Shown: positions 40,923 through 48,819 of the stretch, one piece after another
Layout of the letters: every line of letters begins with the position of its first letter
Numbering within the stretch: the stretch's first letter is position 1
Source: Bacteroidetes bacterium UBA1941
GTDB lineage: Bacteria; Bacteroidota; Bacteroidia; Chitinophagales; LD1
Assembly: GCA_002336805.1 (NCBI GenBank)
Contig: DDEZ01000012.1
Coordinates: forward strand, 124,001-188,000
Reading direction: 5' to 3'
DNA: 64,000 nucleotides
Program-made: the position numbers and the translations under genes
The notes under the pieces: generated by a model
What the model saw: only the letters and a program-made list of their open reading frames with translations
The model's database searches: none
Told to the model about the DNA's origin: nothing

Positions 40923-41543
40923 ATGATCGAAAAGGAACTCTACTTTATCCGCCACGGTCAGACCGACCACAATAAGAAAGGCATCGTACAGGGCAAAGGC
41001 GTGAACCTGCCCCTGAATGAACTGGGCCAGAGGCAAGCCAGAGGTTTTTTTGAAATGTACAAAGGGGTACCTTTTGACAAGATCTATACCTCTACCCTAC
41101 TGCGTGCGCAGGAGACGATCTACCCTTTTCGCGAGCTGGGTTTTGATTTCGAACCGAGGCCGGAGCTGGATGAGATCAGCTGGGGCGACATGGAGGGCAA
41201 TGCCACTGTGATGGAAAACAGCGACGATTTTCGCAACCTCACAGATCAATGGAAAGCTGGTAACGACCACGCCAAGCCTGAGGGCGGTGAGAGCCCCCAT
41301 GACCTGCAGACCCGACAGCTCCGCTTCATAGAGCACCTCAGGAGCCAGCCGTACAAAACAGTGCTGGTGTCTATGCATGGCCGAGCTATCCGCTGCATGA
41401 TGTGTACGCTTACGGGTACGCCTCTAAAGAACATGGAGGATTTCCCACACGTGAACCTGTCACTCTACAAAGTAAACCTGCTGGACGGCGGTAAGTTTGA
41501 GATAGAAAAGTTTAACGATACTGCCCACCTGGAGAATATCTGA
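40923..41543 (+). CDS. Histidine phosphatase (phosphoglycerate mutase-like) family protein
   Basis: 206 residues with the phosphohistidine motif LYFIRHGQTDHNKKGIVQG at 7-25 (catalytic His of RHG), STLLRAQETI, ELDEISWGDMEG with the proton-donor Glu, and VSMHGRAIRCMM with the second His. This is the cofactor-dependent phosphoglycerate-mutase-like branch; the substrate cannot be set from sequence. It is divergent from menF across about 100 bases and ends 4 bases from convergent gldC. Confidence 0.88.
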   Translation: MIEKELYFIRHGQTDHNKKGIVQGKGVNLPLNELGQRQARGFFEMYKGVPFDKIYTSTLLRAQETIYPFRELGFDFEPRPELDEISWGDMEGNATVMENSDDFRNLTDQWKAGNDHAKPEGGESPHDLQTRQLRFIEHLRSQPYKTVLVSMHGRAIRCMMCTLTGTPLKNMEDFPHVNLSLYKVNLLDGGKFEIEKFNDTAHLENI

Positions 41544-41547
41544 TGGC

Positions 41548-41901
41548 CTAGCCCCTGCTGGTTTCCCAGTCGGCCGTTTTCTTGGCCAGTTGCTCTGCAA
41601 ACGCCTTCACCTCATCCTTTACATAAGGATTTTTAGTAGCCTTCTGATAGGAGTCTGCCATAGACAGCAGCGTCTGGAAGAAATGCGAGTGCATCTCATC
41701 GGTGGTCATCTCATTTGTCCAGAGGTCTATCTTGAGGGTTTCCTTGCTGGCAGCATCCCATATAGATACCATGATAGATTTGCAGTCGCGCAGCTCCTGG
41801 GTCTTGGTATCAGTAGCCTGCCACTTGATATCCACGGGCACGTTCTGCTCGTTGAGGCCTATTTTAAATCTTATCTCTGACTGTTTAGCGATCTTAGACA
41901 T
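41548..41901 (-). CDS. gldC: Gliding motility protein GldC
   Basis: 117 residues, soluble, no signal peptide. The pattern KSEIRFKIGLNEQNVPVDI-like start, WQATDTKTQELRDCKSIMVS, and ETLKIDLWTNEMTTDEMHSH match GldC of Flavobacterium and relatives, a cytoplasmic accessory protein of gliding. The presence of several T9SS cargo genes in the window fits an organism with the linked Gld/T9SS machinery. It lies 13 bases downstream of a thioredoxin-like gene and is probably co-transcribed with it. Confidence 0.88.
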   Translation of the reverse strand: MSKIAKQSEIRFKIGLNEQNVPVDIKWQATDTKTQELRDCKSIMVSIWDAASKETLKIDLWTNEMTTDEMHSHFFQTLLSMADSYQKATKNPYVKDEVKAFAEQLAKKTADWETSRG

Positions 41902-41914
41902 TTTTAGTTTTTAT

Positions 41915-42523
41915 TCAGCTATTCCATTTCTTGACCAAATCTATAAATTCCTCCTGTATGCTGCGGGTAGCATCCTGTGCATACCAGGCATGTATCATGC
42001 GCACCTTATCTCCAAAGGAAATATCAGTACGGTCTTTATTCTCCAATACTATCCGCTGTAGTGCCTGCGGGCGCGGCCCCCAGGTGCCGAGCTCCTCTCC
42101 GGTGTCTGTACGGAGGCAGATCAGCTTGGGTATAGAGCGGCTGCCGCCAGTGGTATAGTGATCGAGCACCTCGGGATATGCGTCGCTCTGCAGCACCCTG
42201 AAGTCTATCCTCTCGCTACAGGTAGAGAAAGTGTAAAGCGCGCCTATCTCCTGAGATACATCTCCGCACCACGGCTCTGCCAGTACCACCCAGGTCCAGT
42301 GGTCGCGCACGGTACTCAGCTGGTTATACAGCTTAGATTCTATATTGATAGATGACAGCACGTGATCCATGCGCTTCAGGTTCTCTCCTGTGTAGCGTAG
42401 CATCTTCTCCTGCCGGTATAGCTCGGGGCGGTCCTCACTCTCTACGTAGTGCCTGACGAGGGCATAGTATTGCTCCCAGCTCAGTGTCTGGCCGAGTATT
42501 TCCTGTGTGATGTGACCTGGCAT
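41915..42523 (-). CDS. Thioredoxin-like protein with single-Cys active site
   Basis: 202 residues. The thioredoxin-like core reads WVVLAEPWCGDVSQEIGALY, in which the usual WCGxC is WCGDV, so only the first Cys remains; a cis-Pro follows in SRSIPKLICLR. This fits the Bacteroidota thioredoxin_9-like group, which bind or reduce partners by a monothiol route. The N-terminal ~75 residues are helical. The frame is open 24 codons upstream, but the ATG at 42523 (MPGHITQEIL) lies 9 bases after a TATTTTG promoter element, which rules the longer form out. It pairs with gldC. Confidence 0.8.
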   Translation of the reverse strand: MPGHITQEILGQTLSWEQYYALVRHYVESEDRPELYRQEKMLRYTGENLKRMDHVLSSINIESKLYNQLSTVRDHWTWVVLAEPWCGDVSQEIGALYTFSTCSERIDFRVLQSDAYPEVLDHYTTGGSRSIPKLICLRTDTGEELGTWGPRPQALQRIVLENKDRTDISFGDKVRMIHAWYAQDATRSIQEEFIDLVKKWNS

Positions 42524-42682
42524 ATGCGGTGCCAAAATACATGATTTTGCGCAAGCTACATGGCGTATGGCTGCACATCTGGTATACCATCCCACCTGGA
42601 CCTACTCTTAAAAATTTACAACCGGCCATAGCAAATGACTGCATAGTCGTACCTTGCAGCCGCTAAAAACCACCTCCGCGCC

Positions 42683-43540
42683 ATGCTAAGAGTAGACTGG
42701 ACAAAATTTGAGACCTATAGCGAGCCGATAGCCATCATCATCATCTCCTACGTGATAGCAAAGCTCCTGAGCCTCATCATACGCAGGTATATCCGCAAGT
42801 CGGCCAATGTCATGCACTTTGACCCGACCAACTATAACTTTCTGCAGAATGCGATGAGTTTCATCGTTTTCATCTGTGCCACGCTCTTTATTTTCTGGCG
42901 TATCCCCACGCTACATAGTTTTGGAAAGACACTCTTCGCCGGTGCAGGGATAGCAGCTGCCATCATCGGTTTTGCATCTCAGGAGGCCTTCTCCAATATC
43001 ATCAGCGGTGTTTTTATCGTGATATTCAAACCATTCAGCGTGGGGGACTACATTAAACTACTAACCAGCAATCAGATAGGGATAGTAGAAGACATCACCA
43101 TCCGCCATACCATCATCAAAAGCATAGAGAACCGCCGCATAGTGATCCCTAACTCCGTGATCAGCCGCGAGGCGATCCTGAATAGTACGATCAAGGACCC
43201 GCGGGTCAAATTTAACCTCGAAGTAGTGGTGGTCTATGAAAGTAACATAGACAGAACCCTGGATATCATGAAGGAAGAAGCGCAAAACCACCCTGATTTC
43301 ATAGACGGCCGTACGGAGGCGCAAAAGCGCCAAAATGAGCCGATGGTAGTGGCCAAAGTAGTAGCCCTGGAGGATAATGGTGTCCGCTGCCGGGCGTATG
43401 TCTGGGCGCCAAACAACGATGTTGCCTTTGAGATGAAATGCGATCTGCTCAAGACCATAAAGGACCGTTACGACCAGGAGGGCATCCAAATATCTCATGC
43501 TCAGCGCCTCATGGGTCTTAATACAAAGAAATCAGTGTAA
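42683..43540 (+). CDS. Small-conductance mechanosensitive channel (MscS family)
   Basis: 285 residues. Three hydrophobic helices at about 15-33, 55-72 and 83-105; the last is the pore helix GKTLFAGAGIAAAIIGFASQ followed by EAFSNIISGVFIVIFKPFSV, the MscS signature. The beta-domain contains VGDYIKLLTSNQIGIVEDIT and RRIVIPNSVISREAILN. Such channels open on membrane tension and release osmolytes. It is divergent from the thioredoxin-like gene and has no terminator of note behind it. Confidence 0.93.
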   Translation: MLRVDWTKFETYSEPIAIIIISYVIAKLLSLIIRRYIRKSANVMHFDPTNYNFLQNAMSFIVFICATLFIFWRIPTLHSFGKTLFAGAGIAAAIIGFASQEAFSNIISGVFIVIFKPFSVGDYIKLLTSNQIGIVEDITIRHTIIKSIENRRIVIPNSVISREAILNSTIKDPRVKFNLEVVVVYESNIDRTLDIMKEEAQNHPDFIDGRTEAQKRQNEPMVVAKVVALEDNGVRCRAYVWAPNNDVAFEMKCDLLKTIKDRYDQEGIQISHAQRLMGLNTKKSV

Positions 43541-43568
43541 CATTCCTTACGGATAACACGTAAGAAAC

Positions 43569-43586
43569 TGTGGACAACTTCGTCCA
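43569..43586. repeat. Small palindrome with DnaA-box-like arm
   Basis: TGGAC-AACTTC-GTCCA (43571-43586) is a perfect 5-bp inverted repeat 54 bases before the lipoprotein gene. Its left part, TGTGGACAA (43569-43577), is one base from the reverse DnaA consensus. Possible operator; weak evidence. Confidence 0.35.
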
Positions 43587-43639
43587 AAAGCTGACAACTC
43601 CCGCACCCCCTTTTCGTAAACACAACTAAAACGACGGAT

Positions 43640-44053
43640 ATGCGTGCGATCATCAGCATCCTTGTGTGGGCTTCTGTATTAGCTATACTGGCCATGGTCA
43701 GCAGCTGCTCCAAGACCAATAGCCACACCTTCAAACTTTATTTCTATACTACCAATACCACCATGCCCAAGGTGTATGTGATACAGAATGGCAAGAATAT
43801 GGGGCAGGTCCCGCTGCTGCAGTCAGATCCTGCTGCTGTAGACTCTGTACACCAACTGATGGTCTCCACACACGATGCCTCTGCTGAAATAGACCTGGCA
43901 GATGCGCAAGGGCATGTAGTAGAGATGATAACTTATAAGTTTCACGATGACGGGTCCTTCAAAGAAGGCGGCGGTGGCTACCTGCTGTATGATACCTGGC
44001 AGAAAGAGCCATACCATCTGCTGCTCCGCCTGAATGGCCAGTTTAAGCTCTGA
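43640..44053 (+). CDS. Putative lipoprotein
   Basis: 137 residues. The signal sequence ends in a lipobox, AILAMVSSCSK, with lipid-modified C23. The mature part (about 115 residues) is strand-rich (TFKLYFYTTNTTMPKVYVIQ ... VEMITYKFHDDGSF) with a glycine-rich turn EGGGGYLLYDTW. No family is recognised. It is convergent with purM, 2 bases apart. Confidence 0.75.
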   Translation: MRAIISILVWASVLAILAMVSSCSKTNSHTFKLYFYTTNTTMPKVYVIQNGKNMGQVPLLQSDPAAVDSVHQLMVSTHDASAEIDLADAQGHVVEMITYKFHDDGSFKEGGGGYLLYDTWQKEPYHLLLRLNGQFKL

Positions 44054-44055
44054 TC

Positions 44056-45222
44056 CTACTCGTATACGAAGCTGCCTTGCGGTGCGGTGAGTACCACTTG
44101 GTTTCTGTCTGATGCCTCTACATGGCCTATGACCTGTGCCTCTATACCAAATGAGCGCGCTGCTTCTATCACCTGTTGCGCATCTTTCTCATCTACATAC
44201 ACCTCGAGGCGTGTGCCACAGTTCAGCACCTTATACATTTCTTTCCAGCCGGTGCCCGATTCAGACTGCACCAGATCAAAGATCGGAGCTATAGGCAATA
44301 AGTTATCTTTTACGATGCGGAGGCCCTCTATGTAGTGCAACACCTTGGTGTGCGCTCCTCCTGTGCAGTTGATCAGCCCATGTACACGGCCGGGCATCTC
44401 ATGCAGCAGCCTTTGTATCACCGGGGCGTAGGTACGGGTGGGAGATAGCAGCGCCTGACCGACGTTGAGCGGTGTCCCCTCCAGTGGGTCTGTGACTTTC
44501 TTTGATCCGCTATACACTAGGCTCGCATCTATATTCTGATCGAATGTTTCGGGATATTTTTCTGCGTAGTATTTACCCAGCACATCGTGGCGGGCCGAGG
44601 TGAGGCCATTGCTGGAGATACCAGAGTTATAAACTTTCTCATAGCTGGCCTGGCCTGATGATGCCAGTCCTACTATCACATGGCCGGGCTTAATATTTTG
44701 AGTCAGTACGAGATCATTGCGCTTCATACGTATGGTCATAGCCGCATCTACGGTCACTGTTTTCACTATATCGCCGAGGTCGGCAGTCTCTCCACCCATC
44801 AGCTGTATCTGCACGCCTGCGTCATTCATAGCGTCTATAAACTCCTGCGTGCCCGCTATGATCTCCGCTATCACCTCACCGGGTATGTAGTTCTTATTGC
44901 GGTTGATCACCGATGTGAGGAGAAATTTATCTGTAGCACCTACGCACAGCAGATCATCCAGATTCATCACGATAGCATCCTGCGCTATACCGCGCCATAC
45001 TGATATATCGCCTGTTTCGCGCCAGTAGAGATAGGCCAGGATAGACTTGGTGCCTGAGCCATCAGCGCTCATTACATTGCACCACTGCTCATCGCCGCCC
45101 ATATAGTCAGGGTAGACCTTGCAAAAGGCCTTTGGGTAGAGGCCGTGATAGAGGTGTTTTACAGCTGCGTGTACATCTTCTTTGCTGGCAGATACGCCCC
45201 GCTGCAGGTATTTGTCATCCAT
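44056..45222 (-). CDS. purM: Phosphoribosylformylglycinamidine cyclo-ligase (AIR synthetase, PurM)
   Basis: Makes aminoimidazole ribonucleotide, the substrate of PurK. 388 residues, somewhat longer than E. coli PurM (345), the form usual in Bacteroidota. Features: KYLQRGVSASKEDV at the N-terminus, SADGSGTKSILAYLY (family DGVGTK), GIAQDAIVMNLDDLLCVGA, QLMGGETADLGD, VIVGLASSGQASYEK, and the C-terminal NCTGGAHTKVL. purM, purK and purE are in the same region but in separate units. Confidence 0.93.
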   Translation of the reverse strand: MDDKYLQRGVSASKEDVHAAVKHLYHGLYPKAFCKVYPDYMGGDEQWCNVMSADGSGTKSILAYLYWRETGDISVWRGIAQDAIVMNLDDLLCVGATDKFLLTSVINRNKNYIPGEVIAEIIAGTQEFIDAMNDAGVQIQLMGGETADLGDIVKTVTVDAAMTIRMKRNDLVLTQNIKPGHVIVGLASSGQASYEKVYNSGISSNGLTSARHDVLGKYYAEKYPETFDQNIDASLVYSGSKKVTDPLEGTPLNVGQALLSPTRTYAPVIQRLLHEMPGRVHGLINCTGGAHTKVLHYIEGLRIVKDNLLPIAPIFDLVQSESGTGWKEMYKVLNCGTRLEVYVDEKDAQQVIEAARSFGIEAQVIGHVEASDRNQVVLTAPQGSFVYE

Positions 45223-45241
45223 GTGCGCTTATCTATATTTG
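45211..45241 (+). promoter_or_regulatory. Promoter: TTTG - 19 bases - TATATTTG
   Basis: Both boxes of the Bacteroidota promoter are exact and at consensus spacing: TTTG 45211-45214 and TATATTTG 45234-45241. It would transcribe the TPR gene with a ~48-base leader. The -33 box lies inside the first codons of the divergent purM. Confidence 0.7.
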
Positions 45242-45293
45242 ACAGAGCCAAAGAAACGGACAAAAAACGATAATCATAAAAGCTTTCATCCAC

Positions 45294-46151
45294 ATGCAGG
45301 AGCTTCCTCTTTTTGATAAACTCTGGGATTATGCCGACCCGGCAGCCACAGAGCAGAAATTTCGCCAGATACTGGATACCGAGCCCACGCTCACGGATCT
45401 CTCCTATCATCTCCAGCTGCTCACCCAGCTGGCGCGTACTTACAGCCTGCGCCGGATGTTTGACGAGTCTCAAAACATACTGGATGAAGTGCGCTCTGCT
45501 CTGGGCGATGAGCCGACCCTGGAGCAGCTCCGCTACCACCTGGAGCAGGGCCGTGTGTATAATTCATCCGGAGATAGAACCAGTGCACGTGAGCAATTTG
45601 AGAAGGCCCTCGCCATCTCTGACGCTGTAGGTGCAGATTTTCATACCGTAGATACGCTGCACATGCTGGCTATCGTATCGAAACCGGACGAGGCCATAGA
45701 GTGGAATAAAAGAGCCATGCTCAAGGCGGAATCCTCTGCCGATGAGCGGGCGCAAGGCTGGCTCGGATCGTTATACAATAACCTCGGATGGTCATATTTT
45801 GGCAAAAAGGACTTCAATAGTGCCCTTGATATCTTTCGCAAGGGTCTCGACTGGCAGTTGGCAAAGGACCGCCCAAAGCAGGCTAGCATAGCTAAATGGT
45901 CCGTAGCTCGCACCATGCGCGCTATGGGTAAGGTGGAGGATGCGCTGGATCTACAGCTGGAGCTCGAGCAAGAGAACAAAGAATCTGACGGCTACAACTA
46001 TGAAGAAATAGGCGAATGCCTGCTGGAGCTCAATCACAAAGAGGAAGCTAAACCATACTTTGCCAAGGCATATGAGGCGCTGAAGGATGATCTGTATCTG
46101 AAAAACTCTGAACCGGAAAGACTGAAAAGATTAGAAAAGCTATCCCATTAA
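45294..46151 (+). CDS. Tetratricopeptide-repeat protein
   Basis: 285 residues, no signal peptide, almost wholly alpha-helical. TPR-like helix pairs are visible at about 35-70 (LTDLSYHLQLLTQLARTYSL), 75-105, 106-135, 150-185 (GWLGSLYNNLGWSYFGKKDF) and 235-265 (YNYEEIGECLLELNHKEEAK). TPR arrays mediate protein contacts; the partner is unknown. The TAA directly abuts the macrodomain gene stop on the other strand. Confidence 0.82.
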   Translation: MQELPLFDKLWDYADPAATEQKFRQILDTEPTLTDLSYHLQLLTQLARTYSLRRMFDESQNILDEVRSALGDEPTLEQLRYHLEQGRVYNSSGDRTSAREQFEKALAISDAVGADFHTVDTLHMLAIVSKPDEAIEWNKRAMLKAESSADERAQGWLGSLYNNLGWSYFGKKDFNSALDIFRKGLDWQLAKDRPKQASIAKWSVARTMRAMGKVEDALDLQLELEQENKESDGYNYEEIGECLLELNHKEEAKPYFAKAYEALKDDLYLKNSEPERLKRLEKLSH

Positions 46152-46682
46152 TTAAAGGGATAGTAAGAGTTGCTGATAAATACTGTGATTCTCTGCTTCA
46201 AACGACACGAAAATTACTTTAGCTATCGTCTCATTATTATTTAGAAAGTCGGATACAGTCCTTAGAGCGATAGCAGCGGCTTTATCCTTTGGGAAATGAT
46301 AGATACCTGTGCTGATACCGGGGAAAGCGATCGTCCTCACTCCATGAGTCACCGCCAGGCTCAGGCTATTATGATAAGCGTTCTGCAATAATTGTTCTTC
46401 GCCTTTGCTACCGCCATTCCAAACCGGGCCTACGGTATGTATCACATACTTTGCCGGCAGTTTACCTGCGGTCGTGATCACCGCTTCGCCTACGGCGCAG
46501 CCGCCTTGCCGGTTCCTGATCATTATGCAGTCATCGAGTATTTCTTTACCACCAGCGCGATGGATAGCGCCATCTACACCGCCACCTCCGAGCAGGGAGG
46601 TATTGGCTGCATTGACTATTGCGTCCACAGCTATTTTAGTAATGTCGCCTTGACGCAGTTCTATTTTCTCCTTGGGACTCAT
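46152..46682 (-). CDS. Macrodomain protein, O-acetyl-ADP-ribose deacetylase type
   Basis: 176 residues, a stand-alone macrodomain of the YmdB/MacroD class. ADP-ribose-binding segments: GDITKIAVDAIVNAANTSLL, GGGGVDGAIHRAGG (catalytic loop with the second Asn/Asp region), KYVIHTVGPVW, and AFPGISTGIYHFP. These enzymes hydrolyse O-acetyl-ADP-ribose or remove ADP-ribose from proteins and nucleic acids. It lies 2 bases after the DAHP synthase gene, so it is translated from the same message; a metabolic link is unknown. Confidence 0.93.
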   Translation of the reverse strand: MSPKEKIELRQGDITKIAVDAIVNAANTSLLGGGGVDGAIHRAGGKEILDDCIMIRNRQGGCAVGEAVITTAGKLPAKYVIHTVGPVWNGGSKGEEQLLQNAYHNSLSLAVTHGVRTIAFPGISTGIYHFPKDKAAAIALRTVSDFLNNNETIAKVIFVSFEAENHSIYQQLLLSL

Positions 46683-46684
46683 CT

Positions 46685-47683
46685 TTAAACGATCTTCCTA
46701 CCCACAGCATTCGCTACAGCATCCATGCTCTTATAGAGCGCGCGGAACTGTTCAAAATTTAACTGCTGGTCTGCATCTGACTTTGCTACCTTCGGATTAG
46801 GGTGCGTCTCTATGAGCAGGCCATCTATACCCATAGCGATGCAGGCGCGGGAGAGGTCGGCTACACCGTAGGCATATCCTATCGCATGGCTCGGGTCGAG
46901 TATGACAGGCAGGTTGGTATACTGCTTCAGCCAGGCCACACCGCATAGATCGAGGGTAAAGCGCGTCTTTGTTTCAAACGTACGGATGCCGCGCTCGCAG
47001 AGCATCACATCAGGATTGCCGCTGCTGAGCACAAACTCCGCTGCCTGTACAAACTCCTGCAGCGTAGAGCCAAATCCCCGCTTGATCAGCACGGCTTTAT
47101 TGCTCTTACCGCATTTGCGCAGGATGCCCTGGTCGTACATAGCCTTGGCGCCTATCTGCACGATATCACTGTACTCTATCACCTCATCCACATGTGTACT
47201 ATCACGCACCTCGGTGATGATCTTGAGGCCGTATTTGCTGCGCATCTTATCCAGCAGCTTCAGCCCCTCCAATCCTAATCCCTGAAAGGTATATGGCGAA
47301 GTGCGCGGCTTGTAGGCGCCGGCGCGGAGTACCTTTACACCCAGCTCTACGCAGAGCTGTGCTGCCTGCTCGATCTGCTCCTCACTCTCTACAGAGCAGG
47401 GACCGGTGATCACGGCTGTATGGTCCGTTTTGCCACCCAGCGCTACTGTACCGAGGTCTATGGTGCGCACATCGGTCATATATTGCTTGCTGGCCAGCTG
47501 TATATCAGAGTCAGTAGCGTATGTAGCCTCAGCTTGTGCCTTCAGCTCCGCGTCTGCTTCCTTCACTTTAGACGAAGTCACCAGCACATATTGCTTTCCA
47601 TTATGAAAGACAATCGCCTCATAGCGGCGGCCCAGTTCATCAGCTTTCTGCTGATCTATATTACTATGGAGATGTATGATCAT
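46685..47683 (-). CDS. aroF: 3-deoxy-7-phosphoheptulonate (DAHP) synthase, type I-beta with N-terminal regulatory domain
   Basis: First step of the shikimate pathway, from phosphoenolpyruvate and erythrose-4-phosphate. 332 residues: an N-terminal ferredoxin-like/ACT-type domain (about 1-68, MIIHLHSNIDQQKADELGRR) as in Thermotoga and Bacillus-like forms, then the TIM barrel with GPCSVESEEQ (metal Cys), LRAGAYKPRTSPYTFQGLG, DIVQIGAKAM, LIKRGFGSTLQEF, ERGIRTFE and DPSHAIGY (metal His). The N-domain usually gives feedback control by aromatic amino acids. It lies between the epimerase-CBS gene and the macrodomain gene. Confidence 0.94.
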   Translation of the reverse strand: MIIHLHSNIDQQKADELGRRYEAIVFHNGKQYVLVTSSKVKEADAELKAQAEATYATDSDIQLASKQYMTDVRTIDLGTVALGGKTDHTAVITGPCSVESEEQIEQAAQLCVELGVKVLRAGAYKPRTSPYTFQGLGLEGLKLLDKMRSKYGLKIITEVRDSTHVDEVIEYSDIVQIGAKAMYDQGILRKCGKSNKAVLIKRGFGSTLQEFVQAAEFVLSSGNPDVMLCERGIRTFETKTRFTLDLCGVAWLKQYTNLPVILDPSHAIGYAYGVADLSRACIAMGIDGLLIETHPNPKVAKSDADQQLNFEQFRALYKSMDAVANAVGRKIV

Positions 47684-47707
47684 TTGATTTGTATTTAGAA
47701 GCTGTCT

Positions 47708-48706
47708 CTAGCCTCTCGTCAGGTTATTGAGTAGTACTGCGCCCAGCAGCCTGCCGGTGCTATCTACGACCGGCAAAAATAGTATAATGAAATTGAGTTC
47801 ATTTATCACAGAGAGCATCTGCCCCAGATCGGCATCTCCACTGATCCGCACGGGATCAGTATTGATCATCTCCCGCACGTCCACGCTGACCAGGTTGTCC
47901 AGCTGGCGTATCAGGCCACGGCGCAGGTCCGCATTGCTGATCACTCCCTTCAGTTTGCCTTCAGCGTCTTGTATCAGGACGAAGCCTTGCCTGTGGTCCT
48001 CTATAGTATGCAGGGCCGTCTCAAAGCGCAGGTCCTTTTCATTCAGCACCGGCAGGTAGCAGGCAGGCGTCATGAAATCCTTCACCTGATAGCTGCCACC
48101 TATAGGATCCTTGTACAGGCTGAGCATGCCTGAGCCGATACTGTAGTGATTCATAATAAAGGAGCCGGACACGATAGAGTCTACTCCCAGCAGCCTGAGT
48201 ATATACGCCACTTCATCATTCACGCCACCGTCTACCTGTATCTTGAGCTTGGGATAGCGCTGGCGCACCTCTATGATCCGGCGGAAATTATCCTTGCGGA
48301 AACTACCGCCACTCACACCCGGCGTGGTACACATGAGCATCACATAGTCATAGCCTACGGCCTGGTCCAGTACTTTGATATCTGTTTCTGACTGCAGGGC
48401 TATGCCAAACTTAGTACCCGGTATCTTCGGTGCAGTGGGTAGGGTTCCCATATCCTCATACTGCAGCGATACATTTTCTACTCTGAGGTCACGTATCAGC
48501 GCTTCGTACTTCAGCGGGTCTTTGGCTATGATATGCAGGTCCAGCGGCGTAGTGGTCAGCGATCTGATCTGTTGGATATCATCAAACACTTCCGGCCTGT
48601 CTGCACAGTCTATATGCAGCATATCTACTCCATGACTACTGAGCTGGCTTACGATGTCGCTCAGTGGTTTTTCCCGCTGGGAATAAATGGAGGCAGATAT
48701 TTTCAC
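47708..48706 (-). CDS. Ribulose-phosphate-epimerase-like domain fused to a CBS pair
   Basis: 332 residues from GTG 48706; the frame is open to 48826 but that part overlaps the divergent promoter region. Residues 1-200 are an Rpe-like barrel that keeps the four metal-ligand positions: H31 and D33 (LHIDCAD), H58 (DLHIIAKDP) and D159 (VDGGV). Other Rpe positions differ: the VHxE His is Gln (SLQYEDM), MSVNPGFGGQ is LMCTTPGVSGGSF, and the phosphate turn is SGSFIM. Residues about 205-332 are two CBS motifs (CYLPVLNEKDLRFETALHTI ... LKGVISNADLRRGL; PVRISGDADLGQMLSVI ... LLGAVLLNNLTRG). It may be a regulated epimerase or a sensor. DAHP synthase follows after 24 bases. Confidence 0.82.
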   Translation of the reverse strand: MKISASIYSQREKPLSDIVSQLSSHGVDMLHIDCADRPEVFDDIQQIRSLTTTPLDLHIIAKDPLKYEALIRDLRVENVSLQYEDMGTLPTAPKIPGTKFGIALQSETDIKVLDQAVGYDYVMLMCTTPGVSGGSFRKDNFRRIIEVRQRYPKLKIQVDGGVNDEVAYILRLLGVDSIVSGSFIMNHYSIGSGMLSLYKDPIGGSYQVKDFMTPACYLPVLNEKDLRFETALHTIEDHRQGFVLIQDAEGKLKGVISNADLRRGLIRQLDNLVSVDVREMINTDPVRISGDADLGQMLSVINELNFIILFLPVVDSTGRLLGAVLLNNLTRG

Positions 48707-48819
48707 AGATGCAAATTGAAAGTTTTTGGGTGGAAATACAAATGGCTGTGCAGCTACTGTACCTATACATGAGATAATTGCCCCGCAGATGGCTATTTTC
48801 ACAACTATTAATACTCCAT

